NCBI RefSeq assembly: GCF_000307855.1
Contig: NZ_AJLR01000148.1
Coordinates: forward strand, 89,656 to 153,655
Length of the DNA stretch: 64,000 nt
Direction: 5' to 3'
Source of the DNA: Schinkia azotoformans LMG 9581
GTDB taxonomy: Bacteria > Bacillota > Bacilli > Bacillales > Bacillaceae_J
Within the stretch, counting starts at the first letter, position 1, and the number at the start of each line of letters is the position of its first letter. Both the position numbers and the translations under genes were made by a program. Below are positions 55,758 to 64,000 of this stretch, piece by piece. The notes under the pieces are model-generated. The model was not told the origin of the DNA. It searched no databases and saw only the letters and a program-made list of their open reading frames with translations.

Positions 55758-57065
55758 TTAATAAACCGATATATTTTCTTTAGAGCTGTTTTCTAGTATT
55801 TCCTTTACTCTTGCAAGGAAACGTCCACATACAAGGCCGTCTAAGACGCGGTGATCAAGGGACATACAAAGATTTACCATATCACGGGCTGCAAACATTC
55901 CACCATTCATAATAACTGGGCGTTTCACGATCGATTCTACTTGCAAAATAGCTGCCTGTGGATAATTAATAATCCCCATGGATTGGACAGAGCCAAAAGA
56001 GCCCGTATTGTTTACGGTGAAAGTGCCACCTTGCATATCAGCAGGGGTAAGTTTTCCTGTTCTCACCTTTTGAGCCAGCTCACTTATTTCCCTAGCAATC
56101 CCTTTAATTGACTTTTCATCAGCGTTTTTAATTACGGGTACATATAAAGCTTCCTCTGTTGCGACAGCGATTGAAATATTGATATCTTTCTTTTGGATAA
56201 TTTTATCGCCAGCCCAAGTAGAATTGATGGCAGGATATTCTTTAAGGGCAGATGCAACAGCTTTCACGAAGAACGCAAAATAGGTTAATGAGAAACCTTC
56301 TTTTTTCTTAAAATCATCTTTTATTAAATCCCGAAATGCTACGAGATTCGTAACGTCTACTTCGACCATTGTCCAAGCATGTGGGATTTCATGTTTCGAC
56401 CTCAGCATATTGGAAGCGATGACCTTTCTTACTCCTGAAACCGGGATTTCAATATCTCCAGCTGATGTTTGCACCTGCGCTACTGAAACAGTTTCTACTT
56501 GCTTCATCGCAAATTGTTCTGTTAAAGCCGTCGATTGTACTTCTACAGATTCCGATATTGGTTGTTGTGGTCGAACTTCTCCTACTTTTGGTATATTGCC
56601 AGATTCAATTATCATCTGAAGATCTTTCCTCGTAATGCGACCACCCTTACCGGTGCCATTCACTTGTTCAAGATCAATATTATGCTCCTGTGACATTTTT
56701 AATACAGCAGGAGAATAGCGGAATTTGTTAGGTTGATCCTCATTTGTAATATCGGTTTGTGATAAATGTTGATCTACTATTTTTTGAGGATTTGCAGATA
56801 TCTTCGCTCCGTTTTCTCCAGTGTCCTCTGTATCGATATAACAGATGATCTCCCCGACTGAAAGCGTATCTCCTTCACTTGCTACAAGCTCTTTCACTAC
56901 TCCCGCAAAGGAGGAAGGAATTTCTGCATTTACTTTATCTGTTTGAACCTCTGCAAGTGGGTCATATTTTTTTACAATATCGCCAGGTTTAACTAACCAA
57001 GTACTAATGGTACCCTCGGTTACACTTTCACCTAATTGCGGCATTATGATTTTTTCTAAAGCCAC
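55758..57065 (-). CDS. bkdB: Branched-chain 2-oxoacid dehydrogenase E2, dihydrolipoyl transacylase
   Basis: This 435-residue protein has a lipoyl domain with the lipoylated Lys in EVQTDKVNAEIPS (near residue 43), an E1/E3-binding domain (FRYSPAVLKMSQEHNIDL to GGRITRKDL) and a catalytic domain. The active site is HRVLDG in SLDHRVLDGLVCG. It moves branched acyl groups to CoA. The start is GTG 57065, with AAGGAGG eight bases upstream. It is the last gene of the bkd operon. Confidence 0.96.
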   Translation of the reverse strand: MALEKIIMPQLGESVTEGTISTWLVKPGDIVKKYDPLAEVQTDKVNAEIPSSFAGVVKELVASEGDTLSVGEIICYIDTEDTGENGAKISANPQKIVDQHLSQTDITNEDQPNKFRYSPAVLKMSQEHNIDLEQVNGTGKGGRITRKDLQMIIESGNIPKVGEVRPQQPISESVEVQSTALTEQFAMKQVETVSVAQVQTSAGDIEIPVSGVRKVIASNMLRSKHEIPHAWTMVEVDVTNLVAFRDLIKDDFKKKEGFSLTYFAFFVKAVASALKEYPAINSTWAGDKIIQKKDINISIAVATEEALYVPVIKNADEKSIKGIAREISELAQKVRTGKLTPADMQGGTFTVNNTGSFGSVQSMGIINYPQAAILQVESIVKRPVIMNGGMFAARDMVNLCMSLDHRVLDGLVCGRFLARVKEILENSSKENISVY

Positions 57066-57101
57066 ATAAAAAACCTCCTTCTATCAGCCTGCTGAATAAA
57101 G

Positions 57102-58085
57102 TTAATACTCTGCTAGCTCTCTCATTGCTTTTTCAACTTTTTCTGGATTAACCATGAAGAATTTTTCCATTGTTGGTGCATATGGCATGGCCGGAACATC
57201 CGGACCAGCAAGGCGCATGATTGGTGCATCTAAGTCATACAGGCAATTTTCAGCGATAATGGCTGCAACTTCACTTAATATGCTTCCTTCTTTATTGTCT
57301 TCGGTTACTAATAACACTTTTCCTGTTTTCGATGCGGATTCAATAATAGCTTCTTTATCTAAAGGATAGACCGTACGTAAATCCAGAACCTGTGCTGATA
57401 TTCCTTCATTCGCAAGCTTTTCAGCAGCTTGTAAAGCGAAGTGAACACATAAACCGTAGGTGATGACCGTAATGTCATCGCCTTCACGTTTTACATCTGC
57501 TTTGCCAATCGGTAATACATAATCCTCATCAGGAACTTCACCTTTTATAAGTCTATATGCACGTTTATGTTCAAAAAAGATGACCGGATCATCATCACGA
57601 ATCGCAGCTTTTAATAAGCCCTTCACATCATAAGGTGTTGATGGCATCACAATTTTTAATCCAGGTTGATTGGCAAAGACGGCCTCAACCGATTGCGAAT
57701 GATAAAGAGCACCGTGGACGCCTCCTCCATATGGTGCGCGTATAACTAATGGGCAGTTCCAATCATTATTAGAGCGATAGCGGATTCTAGCTGCTTCAGA
57801 AATGATTTGATTGACAGCCGGCATAATAAAGTCAGCAAATTGGATTTCAGCAACCGGACGATGTCCGTACATGGCAGCGCCTACGCCAACCCCAACGATC
57901 GCAGATTCGGCAAGTGGAGTATCGATGACTCTGTTTTCACCAAATTCATCATAAAGTCCGATCGTTGCCTTAAAAACGCCGCCTTTTCTCCCTACGTCTT
58001 CACCTAAAACAAAAACCTTTTCATCACGTTTCATTTCTTCATAAAGCGCGGTCGTTACAGCCTCGATGTATGACTTAATCGCCAT
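57102..58085 (-). CDS. bkdAB: Branched-chain 2-oxoacid dehydrogenase E1 beta
   Basis: This 327-residue transketolase-like beta subunit of the E1 heterotetramer has the Glu-containing activation region in IDTPLAESAIVGVGVGAAMY and the conserved IRAPYGGGVHGALYHSQS, as in BCKDH and PDH beta subunits. It pairs with BkdAA and decarboxylates 2-oxoisovalerate and its relatives. It lies 11 bp after bkdAA and 36 bp before bkdB. Confidence 0.95.
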   Translation of the reverse strand: MAIKSYIEAVTTALYEEMKRDEKVFVLGEDVGRKGGVFKATIGLYDEFGENRVIDTPLAESAIVGVGVGAAMYGHRPVAEIQFADFIMPAVNQIISEAARIRYRSNNDWNCPLVIRAPYGGGVHGALYHSQSVEAVFANQPGLKIVMPSTPYDVKGLLKAAIRDDDPVIFFEHKRAYRLIKGEVPDEDYVLPIGKADVKREGDDITVITYGLCVHFALQAAEKLANEGISAQVLDLRTVYPLDKEAIIESASKTGKVLLVTEDNKEGSILSEVAAIIAENCLYDLDAPIMRLAGPDVPAMPYAPTMEKFFMVNPEKVEKAMRELAEY

Positions 58086-58096
58086 ATTATCCCCTC

Positions 58097-59089
58097 CTAT
58101 TCTCCATATACGTATTTTAAAGCATCTTCCGGATTAGCATATGGAGCTTTTTCTGCATATTCAGTCGCTTCATCAACAACACTGTGAATATTTTCGATAA
58201 TCTCTTTCTCTAACGTATCTGATAAAATCCCTATCTCCTTTAAATAAGAAGAAAAAGTAAGGAGCGGGTCTCTTTTTTTAGATTCCTCAACCTCTTCTCG
58301 TGAACGATACGTTCTATCGTCATCATCACTGGAATGTGGCGTTAACCGATATGATACAGTTTCAATCAGGGAAGGTCCCTCACCTCTTCTTGCTCTATCG
58401 GCGGCACGTTTAACAGCTTCGTATACTGTAAGCGGATCATTTCCATCAACTGTTTCCCCAGGCATACCATAGCCAATGGCCCGGTCCGATACTTTTTCAC
58501 AAGATAATTGTTTTTCAATAGGAACTGAAATCGCATATTTATTATTTTCACACATAAAAATTACTGGCAGTTTATGAACACCTGCAAAGTTGGCACCTTC
58601 ATGAAAATCGCCTTGGTTTGAAGAACCTTCACCAAAGGTAACAAACGATACTAAATCTTTTCCTTCCATCTTTCCTGCAAGAGCGATACCTACAGCATGC
58701 GGAACTTGAGTCGTTACCGGGGAAGAACCAGTTACTATTCGATTTTTTTTCATTCCAAAATGTCCTGGCATCTGCCGTCCCCCTGAGTTTGGATCTTCCG
58801 CTTTTGCAAATCCAGAAAGCATTATGTCCTTTGCTGTCATCCCGAATGTAAGAACGACACCCATGTCCCGATAGTAGGGCAGCACATAATCTTTATTTTT
58901 ATCCAACGCAAAGGCAGCTCCAACTTGTGCAGCTTCCTGTCCTTGACAAGAAATAACAAATGGGATTTTTCCGGCACGATTTAATAACCACATACGTTCA
59001 TCAATTTTCCGAGCCAAAACCATCGTTGCAAACATTTCCAAAACAGTTTCGTCACTTAAGCCAAGTGATTGATGACGATTTTCCGCCAT
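58097..59089 (-). CDS. bkdAA: Branched-chain 2-oxoacid dehydrogenase E1 alpha
   Basis: This 330-residue subunit has the TPP motif GEGSSNQGDFHEGANFAGVH (about residues 155-174) followed by ENNKYAISVP. The phosphorylation-loop region SYRLTPHSSDDDDRTYRS is present. The operon context, not sequence alone, separates it from pyruvate dehydrogenase alpha. ATG 59089 follows AAGGGGG. A 220-base gap carrying repeat DNA separates it from lpdV. Confidence 0.95.
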   Translation of the reverse strand: MAENRHQSLGLSDETVLEMFATMVLARKIDERMWLLNRAGKIPFVISCQGQEAAQVGAAFALDKNKDYVLPYYRDMGVVLTFGMTAKDIMLSGFAKAEDPNSGGRQMPGHFGMKKNRIVTGSSPVTTQVPHAVGIALAGKMEGKDLVSFVTFGEGSSNQGDFHEGANFAGVHKLPVIFMCENNKYAISVPIEKQLSCEKVSDRAIGYGMPGETVDGNDPLTVYEAVKRAADRARRGEGPSLIETVSYRLTPHSSDDDDRTYRSREEVEESKKRDPLLTFSSYLKEIGILSDTLEKEIIENIHSVVDEATEYAEKAPYANPEDALKYVYGE

Positions 59090-59121
59090 ATGAGTTTCCC
59101 CCTTATAATTGATTTATTGTA

Positions 59122-59154
59122 GTCTAGCTCCAGCGCCCAGCGCATCCGCTTTTC
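59122..59154. repeat. Mini copy of the intergenic repeat inside the bkd operon
   Basis: GTCTAGCTCCAGCGCCCAGC is fused directly to the other conserved end (ATCCGCTTTTC), so the middle is deleted. A longer copy follows five bases later. Confidence 0.7.
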
Positions 59155-59159
59155 TTATT

Positions 59160-59310
59160 GTCCAGCTCCGGCCACCCAGCGCCTAGCGAGACTTCCTTCA
59201 CCTCCGTACGATAAGTCAACATCGTCTCACATTCGTTCGACGTGTTTCCTTTATCTCCTCCGGCTCAGTCCAGTCCGAACGGCGCTAATCGTGTGGCCTC
59301 CGCTTTTCTA
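59160..59310. repeat. Long copy of the intergenic repeat ending at the lpdV stop codon
   Basis: This copy of about 150 bases begins GTCCAGCTCCGG and includes the core CGATAAGTCAACATCG, CTCACATTCGTTC and CGTGTTTCCTTTATCTC, which are shared with the copy at the right edge of the window. On the minus strand its end, AGAAAAGCGGAGG, follows lpdV as GGA-TAG-AAAAGCGG, so the stop codon overlaps the repeat. Confidence 0.8.
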
Positions 59311-60729
59311 TCCATGGATTGCCTTTCCATCAACCGCTAATGCTGCCTCTCCGATTGCTTCTGATAAAGTTGGATGCGGATGAATGGTATGAGCAATTTC
59401 CCATGGTGTTGCATCTAAAACTCTAGCGAGTCCAGCTTCCGAAATCATATCCGTTACATGCGGACCGATCATATGAACACCTAAAAGATCATCTGTATCT
59501 CGGTCTGCCACTAATTTTACAAAACCGTCTGATTCACCGAAAACAAGGGCTTTGCCAATCGCTTTAAACATGAATTTTCCTATTTTAACATTATAACCTT
59601 TTGTCTTAGCCTCATCCTCAGTGTAGCCCACGCTCGCAACTTCCGGATTCGAATAAATACATTTTGAAATCAATGAATAGTCAATCGGGCTTGGTTTTTC
59701 TCCAGTTAGGTGCTCAACCGCTACTATACCTTCATGTGAGGCAACATGGGCCAGTTGTAAACCACCGATTACATCCCCAATCGCGTAAATATGAGATTCC
59801 TTTGTTTGATAAAATGGATTCGTACAAATTGCACCTTTTTCAACTTCGATAGAGGTGTTTTGTAACCCAATATCCTCAACATTTGCTTGCCGGCCAACAG
59901 AAACTAACATTGTATCAGCGGAAAACGTTTTTTGCTCGCCTTTAATTTCAGCAGCAATTGTTACGCCATTCTCTTTTACGAGCGTTTCGGGCAAAACCTT
60001 CGCACCTGTCACGATTTTTATTTTCTTCTTTTTCATAATTCGTTGCATTTCTTTCGAAATTTCATGGTCCTCAGTCGGGATTATACGGTCAGCATATTCT
60101 ATAACCGTAACATCTACGCCAAAATCTGATAGCATGGAAGCCCACTCAATGCCAATTACGCCACCACCAACGATGATAATCGAGCTTGGTAGGTTTTCCA
60201 TCGCCAGCGCTTCATCAGAGGTCATTACATATTTTCCGTCAATTTCTAAACCTGGCAAGGATCTTGGTCTTGACCCTGTTGCTATTATTACATTTTTAGG
60301 GATTAACATTTCATTTTCTGCACCACTCTTCATTTCTACAGAAATGGTACCTGGAGTTGGCGAAAAGATAGACGGACCAAGAATTCGACCAATCCCCTCG
60401 TAAATGTCAATTTTTCCTTTTTTCATTAAGTGCTCGATACCACGAACAAGTTGATCAATAATTTTTTGTTTACGTTCCTGTACTTTTAGAAAGTCGAGCT
60501 TAACATCAGATAATATGACGCCAAATTCTTCACCACGTTTTGCTGTAGCATACACTTCTGCACTTCGGAGTAGTGCTTTACTTGGGATACACCCTTGATG
60601 AAGACAGGTTCCACCTAGTTTTCCTTTTTCAACAATTGCCGTTTTTAACCCGAGCTGTGCAGCTCTAATTGCTGCGACATAACCACCAGTTCCACCGCCA
60701 AGTATTACGAGATCATATTCTGTCGCCAT
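59308..60729 (-). CDS. lpdV: Dihydrolipoyl dehydrogenase of the branched-chain complex (E3)
   Basis: This 473-residue flavoprotein disulfide reductase has FAD motif GGGTGGYVAAIRAAQLG, redox pair in GGTCLHQGCIPSK (Cys-x4-Cys), an NAD-binding GGGVIGIEWA motif and the catalytic His-Glu region HPHPTLSEAIGE. It reoxidises the E2 lipoate with NAD+. Its TAG stop lies in the end of a repeat element. It lies between bcd and bkdAA; in B. subtilis buk precedes lpdV. Confidence 0.96.
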   Translation of the reverse strand: MATEYDLVILGGGTGGYVAAIRAAQLGLKTAIVEKGKLGGTCLHQGCIPSKALLRSAEVYATAKRGEEFGVILSDVKLDFLKVQERKQKIIDQLVRGIEHLMKKGKIDIYEGIGRILGPSIFSPTPGTISVEMKSGAENEMLIPKNVIIATGSRPRSLPGLEIDGKYVMTSDEALAMENLPSSIIIVGGGVIGIEWASMLSDFGVDVTVIEYADRIIPTEDHEISKEMQRIMKKKKIKIVTGAKVLPETLVKENGVTIAAEIKGEQKTFSADTMLVSVGRQANVEDIGLQNTSIEVEKGAICTNPFYQTKESHIYAIGDVIGGLQLAHVASHEGIVAVEHLTGEKPSPIDYSLISKCIYSNPEVASVGYTEDEAKTKGYNVKIGKFMFKAIGKALVFGESDGFVKLVADRDTDDLLGVHMIGPHVTDMISEAGLARVLDATPWEIAHTIHPHPTLSEAIGEAALAVDGKAIHG

Positions 60730-60792
60730 TATTTCTCCCCCTATTCGATATTCAATGCACCATTGACCAACACATGCTTATATAGCTGTTCA

Positions 60793-61890
60793 TCATTTTC
60801 TACGACTTAAAATATGTTTACCATTTTGTAGAAATTGGCTGCGGGAATGACGCATTCTTTCGATCCGTTCCTCTGCTAGTCGATCTGCCGCCTTATACGT
60901 TGGAATCCCATCCCGCTTTGAAATTTCTATTACTTTCGCAATATTATCATAGATCATTTCCACTTTTTTCATAGCACGATCTCTGTTATATCCATAAAGT
61001 TCATCTGCTACATTTATAACCCCGCCGGCATTTATAACATAATCTGGTGCATAAACGATCCCTAACTCGTGAAGGCGGTCGCCGTGTCGCTCGTCCTTCA
61101 ACTGATTATTGGCGGAACCTGCAATTACCTTTGCTTTCAACTGAGGGATTGTAGTATCGTTGATCGTTGCACCAAGCGCACATGGCGAATAAATATCACA
61201 GTCTACACTGTATATATCGCTTGGGTCGACAGCCTTTGCACCAAATTCCTGAACGGCACGCTGGACCGCTTCTTTATTGATATCTGTAACAATCAGGTTT
61301 GCACCCTCTTTATTTAAGTACTCACATAGCGTATAGGCAACACTGCCCACGCCTTGAACAGAAATCGTTTTTCCCTCCAATGAATCCGTTCCAAATGCTT
61401 CTTTTGCCGCAGCTTTCATCCCGCGGTAAACACCATAAGCTGTAACCGGTGATGGATTCCCTGATGATCCAAAAGCAGGAGAAATACCAGTTACATAATC
61501 TGTTTCTTCATGAATCAAATCCATATCAGCCACAGTTGTTCCCACATCCTCAGCTGTGATGTATCTTCCATTTAAACCTTGAACATACCTTCCGAATGCC
61601 CGAAACATAGCTTCATTCTTATCTTTTCTTGGGTCGCCGATGATGACCGTTTTTCCACCGCCTAAATTTAAACCGGCTGCCGCATTTTTATACGTCATCC
61701 CTTTCCCTAAGCGTAACGCATCTTCAATAGCCGCTTCCTCTGATTCATAGGTCCACATCCGTGTCCCACCCAGTGCCGGTCCAAGGGTCGTATCATGAAT
61801 ACATATGATTGCTTTTAAACCTGACTGCTTATCTTGACAAAAAACTAATTGCTCATAATCATATTTTTCCATGTAATTGAAAATTTCCAT
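60793..61890 (-). CDS. bcd: Branched-chain amino acid (leucine/valine) dehydrogenase
   Basis: This 365-residue member of the Glu/Leu/Phe/Val dehydrogenase family has GGTRMW, the catalytic Lys in [16 protein letters not shown], the Rossmann motif [16 protein letters not shown] and [18 protein letters not shown]. It deaminates Leu, Ile and Val to 2-oxoacids with NAD+. It is first in the bkd operon behind a sigma-54 promoter. AAAGGAGG precedes ATG 61890. Confidence 0.95.
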   Translation of the reverse strand: MEIFNYMEKYDYEQLVFCQDKQSGLKAIICIHDTTLGPALGGTRMWTYESEEAAIEDALRLGKGMTYKNAAAGLNLGGGKTVIIGDPRKDKNEAMFRAFGRYVQGLNGRYITAEDVGTTVADMDLIHEETDYVTGISPAFGSSGNPSPVTAYGVYRGMKAAAKEAFGTDSLEGKTISVQGVGSVAYTLCEYLNKEGANLIVTDINKEAVQRAVQEFGAKAVDPSDIYSVDCDIYSPCALGATINDTTIPQLKAKVIAGSANNQLKDERHGDRLHELGIVYAPDYVINAGGVINVADELYGYNRDRAMKKVEMIYDNIAKVIEISKRDGIPTYKAADRLAEERIERMRHSRSQFLQNGKHILSRRK

Positions 61891-61961
61891 TTTATTTCCT
61901 CCTTTTGTTATTCTCTTCTACTGTACAACCTTCGCGTCCAATCCCAGTTCTATTTTTATAG

Positions 61962-61979
61962 ATGCAATTAACATGCCAA
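61962..61979 (-). promoter_or_regulatory. Sigma-54 (-24/-12) promoter of the bkd operon
   Basis: On the minus strand TTGGCATGTTAATTGCAT has GG and GC separated by ten bases, as the -24/-12 consensus TTGGCAC-N5-TTGCW requires. It lies 72 bases upstream of bcd and downstream of the sigma-54 activator gene bkdR. Confidence 0.88.
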
Positions 61980-61990
61980 TCACTGAATAT

Positions 61991-62004
61991 TGAAAGCGCT
62001 TTAT
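61991..62004. promoter_or_regulatory. Candidate CcpA cre site upstream of the sigma-54 promoter
   Basis: TGAAAGCGCTTTAT matches the palindromic cre form TGAAAGCGCTTTCA at 12 of 14 positions. It lies 12 bases upstream of the -24 element. Confidence 0.55.
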
Positions 62005-62021
62005 TTGTCAGTTTTTAAACA

Positions 62022-62069
62022 ATGCAAAAACTTGCAATTATGCAATCTATTGCATGCCATTATATGCAA
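62022..62069 (-). promoter_or_regulatory. Candidate BkdR upstream activating sequence
   Basis: Five TGCAA/TTGCA half-sites have centres at about 62025, 62035, 62043, 62053 and 62067. Two of them form the perfect palindrome TGCAAT-CT-ATTGCA (62041-62054), which includes the bkdR stop codon. The array lies 45-90 bases upstream of the -24 element, the usual range for a sigma-54 enhancer. Confidence 0.6.
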
Positions 62070-63450
62070 TTTTATACTTTTCAATTTTGTAATATAAGTT
62101 TCTAAGAGAAATTCCTAATTCTTTTGCAGTCTTTGTTTTATTCCCCTTATTTTTATTTAATTCGAAATAGATTACTTTTGCTTCAAAATCTTCTATCATT
62201 TCAGAGAGTGGCCGTGAATGCTCCAAATTAATTTCAATCGGGAAGTTCGTTTCTTTCTTATCAAGCATTTTTGTCTCTAGATGCGGGATATGTTGAACAT
62301 CAACGATAACTTCATTAAAGTTCATATTAATAATCGCTCTTCCCAAAATGTTCTCGAGTTCTCTTACATTCCCAGGCCATTCATAACTTGATAAATACTC
62401 AAGGGCAGCATCGGTTAACCCTTCAACATTTCTCCCAAAGTCTTGATTTATTTTTTTTAGAAGATGGTAGCTTAATAACGGAATATCCTCTTTGCGATCG
62501 CGCAATGGCGGGATTTGGATCGGAAGCTTATTTATTCGATAATACAAGTCTTCACGAATTCTACCTTCGGCCATACCTTTTTCAAGATTGACATTCGTAG
62601 CCGCTATCACTCGAACATTAATGGGTATCGGTTTTGTCCCACCGACCCTTACAATTTCATTTTCTTGCAACACTCTTAATAGTTTCGCTTGAGTTTCTGT
62701 AGATAATTCACCAATTTCATCCAAAAAAATACTTCCATTATTCGCTTCCTCAAATAACCCCCGTTTGCCGCCACGTTTTGCACCTGAAAATGCTCCTTCT
62801 TCGTACCCGAACAATTCACTTTCCAATAGCGAAAACGATATGGCTGCGCAATTGACACGAATAAATTTGTTATACTTGCGGTTGCTTGCATTATGGATAG
62901 CGTGAGCGAAAAGCTCTTTTCCTGTACCGGATTCCCCTCTTAACAGGACTGTTGCTGGTGTTTTGGCACCTAATTTGGCTTGTTCAATTGCAAAATGCAT
63001 CTCATCTGAAGAGCCAATAATATCTTCAAACGTATATTTCGCTTCCAATGTACGAATGATTTGTCTCGCTCTATGTAGTTCTTCAGTTAATGCTTGGATT
63101 TCAGAAACATCGCGGATGACACCAACGCTTCCTTTTAAAATCCCGTCAACAATAATGGGCGCAACATTGACAAGCACATCTCTCCTATTCGGACCAACCT
63201 TCATCCTAACGCCCCGAACAGGCTTCCTTGTCTGCAACACCTTAAAATGCATACTTTCTCCCTCTGAAATGTCTGCCGTTGCCGGCTGTCCGACAACCTG
63301 TTCCCGTGTTAGGCCGGTTAATCTGGTATAAGCGGGATTGATAATAATTCCAGTTCCATGCTCATCAACGACGGAGATTGCTTCATCCGATGATTGGATA
63401 ATCGCCTCCAACATTTTCGCATGGACGTCGGATTGGTTTAGGTTTTGCAT
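62047..63450 (-). CDS. bkdR: Sigma-54-dependent activator BkdR
   Basis: This 467-residue regulator has an N-terminal PAS domain (about residues 13-118), an AAA+ domain with Walker A GESGTGKE (172-179) and Walker B IFLDEIGE (241-248), and a Fis-type helix-turn-helix ([20 protein letters not shown]). The sigma-54 contact loop reads GAFSGA (219-224) instead of GAFTGA. It should activate the bkd operon when a signal, probably branched-chain metabolites, is sensed by the PAS domain. It has its own promoter region, because 156 bases separate it from bcd. Confidence 0.95.
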   Translation of the reverse strand: MQNLNQSDVHAKMLEAIIQSSDEAISVVDEHGTGIIINPAYTRLTGLTREQVVGQPATADISEGESMHFKVLQTRKPVRGVRMKVGPNRRDVLVNVAPIIVDGILKGSVGVIRDVSEIQALTEELHRARQIIRTLEAKYTFEDIIGSSDEMHFAIEQAKLGAKTPATVLLRGESGTGKELFAHAIHNASNRKYNKFIRVNCAAISFSLLESELFGYEEGAFSGAKRGGKRGLFEEANNGSIFLDEIGELSTETQAKLLRVLQENEIVRVGGTKPIPINVRVIAATNVNLEKGMAEGRIREDLYYRINKLPIQIPPLRDRKEDIPLLSYHLLKKINQDFGRNVEGLTDAALEYLSSYEWPGNVRELENILGRAIINMNFNEVIVDVQHIPHLETKMLDKKETNFPIEINLEHSRPLSEMIEDFEAKVIYFELNKNKGNKTKTAKELGISLRNLYYKIEKYKIAYNGMQ

Positions 63451-63606
63451 TTTATTTCACTCCTTAGGAAATAATCGTGCAAAATTCTTCATTGTTATTA
63501 TCATCTCTAATATATGAAAAAAAATCAATGGTTTTTAACTTAATTCTTTTATTATCCCGTGTTATACTTATTTCATGATGAAGTTGATATTGAAAGGGAA
63601 TTTGAT

Positions 63607-63849
63607 ATGAGCCGACTGATTGCTTTATTAGTAGTAGCAATACCTGGATTTCTTGCAGTATTAGGCTTTAAGCTAATGCGGGATACGCTCTTTGGTATTG
63701 AACAATTCCATATACCATTTTTATGGCTGCAATTTTTAATCGGACTGCTTTTATTTTTGTTAGGATTAATATTTGTAGCTGGTTTTATTTTTTACCGAGA
63801 TAAAAAAAGAAAAAAACTTCAACCAAAATTTCAAAATAAGAAAGCGTAA
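63607..63849 (+). CDS. yqzF: YqzF-like small membrane protein (DUF2627)
   Basis: This 80-residue protein has two hydrophobic segments (about residues 3-20 and 38-62) and a Lys-rich C-terminal tail (YRDKKRKKLQPKFQNKK). Its size and its divergent place next to bkdR match B. subtilis yqzF. Its function is unknown. ATG 63607 is chosen, with AAAGGGA upstream. Confidence 0.83.
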   Translation: MSRLIALLVVAIPGFLAVLGFKLMRDTLFGIEQFHIPFLWLQFLIGLLLFLLGLIFVAGFIFYRDKKRKKLQPKFQNKKA

Positions 63850-63851
63850 GA

Positions 63852-63888
63852 AAAGGTCGTTAGCTACATCGCTAACGACCTTTGTTTC
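63852..63888 (+). terminator. Terminator of the yqzF-like gene
   Basis: AGGTCGTTAGC and GCTAACGACCT pair perfectly around a 6-base loop, then TTGTTT. Confidence 0.9.
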
Positions 63889-63892
63889 ACTG

Positions 63893-64000
63893 TCTAGCTC
63901 CAGCGCCCAGCGACTAGTAAACTTCGCCCACCTCCCTACGATAAGTCAACATCGACTCACATTCGTTCTTCGTGTTTCCTTTATCTCAGTCGATGGGCTC
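63893..64000. repeat. Long intergenic repeat copy, cut by the window edge
   Basis: GTCTAGCTCCAGCGCCCAGC begins the copy, and its core CTACGATAAGTCAACATCG, CTCACATTCGTTC and CGTGTTTCCTTTATCTC matches the copy at 59.2 kb. The far end lies outside the window. Confidence 0.8.

Noticed and set aside
59855..60403. 182-codon plus-strand ORF opposite lpdV
   Set aside because: It mirrors the conserved lpdV coding sequence and has no start signals or recognisable domain.
1..64000. CRISPR arrays, tRNA or rRNA genes, prophage or intact insertion sequences
   Set aside because: No regularly spaced repeats, tRNA-like or rRNA sequence, phage genes or transposase ORFs were seen in the window.

Overview
This window is a chromosomal stretch of a low-GC, endospore-forming Bacillota of the Bacillaceae type. 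The evidence is a complete spoIIA and spoVA sporulation block, spoIIM, a MciZ-type FtsZ inhibitor, two T-box leaders, a LexA-box promoter of the Bacillus type, and a gene order that follows the B. subtilis yqi-yqj-yqk region (bkd, brxB, art, yqjA to yqjQ, proI, polY2, nudF, spoIIM, fur, xerD, drm, dacF, spoIIA, spoVA). The species cannot be named from the window alone. Almost every gene lies on the minus strand, so transcription runs from high to low coordinates. No tRNA, rRNA, prophage, intact IS element or CRISPR array was seen.

Layout from low to high coordinates. 1-7.4 kb: spoVAF (cut by the edge) to spoVAA, then sigF, spoIIAB, spoIIAA and dacF, with recognisable sigma-G and sigma-F promoters. 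7.5-11.4 kb: nucleoside salvage (pdp, deoB), xerD and a yqzK-like membrane protein. 11.6-16.8 kb: single-chain glycyl-tRNA synthetase behind a glycine T-box, a class B penicillin-binding protein, fur with PerR-like boxes upstream, and spoIIM. 16.9-24.8 kb: an EndoQ-like nuclease, nudF, a long MciZ homologue, a three-gene ABC exporter, a LysM/M14 peptidase, a cold-shock protein, a small flavoprotein and a YqkE-like protein. 24.8-30.6 kb: thiolase, SOS-type Y-family polymerase, proC behind a proline T-box, and two SDR genes. 30.6-34 kb: a two-polypeptide 2-oxoacid:ferredoxin oxidoreductase. 34.3-45.7 kb: namA, rnz, dinB, a YqjE peptidase, acyl-CoA carboxylase beta subunit, methylmalonyl-CoA epimerase, a Prli42-like micropeptide, an L,D-transpeptidase, YqjA, an arginine-type ABC importer and brxB. 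45.9-51.5 kb: a probable C-rich small RNA, then meaB, mutB and mutA. 51.8-55.6 kb: a divergent GrpE/Hsp70/J-TPR set. 55.7-63.9 kb: branched-chain keto acid dehydrogenase genes with bcd and the sigma-54 activator bkdR, then a yqzF-like gene.

Metabolic theme. Bcd and the BKD complex turn valine, isoleucine and leucine into branched acyl-CoAs. The carboxylase beta subunit, epimerase and methylmalonyl-CoA mutase with its MeaB chaperone then carry propionyl-CoA to succinyl-CoA. ptb and buk, which normally sit inside this operon, are absent here, which fits acyl-CoA catabolism or fatty-acid priming rather than acid excretion.

Most notable items: the Hsp70 operon whose J-protein lacks the HPD motif; a small RNA with two C-rich hairpin loops behind a promoter resembling the dacF sigma-F promoter; a repeat family whose end follows stop codons directly; a phased TGCA half-site array overlapping the bkdR stop codon upstream of a -24/-12 promoter; and a MciZ homologue nearly twice the usual length.
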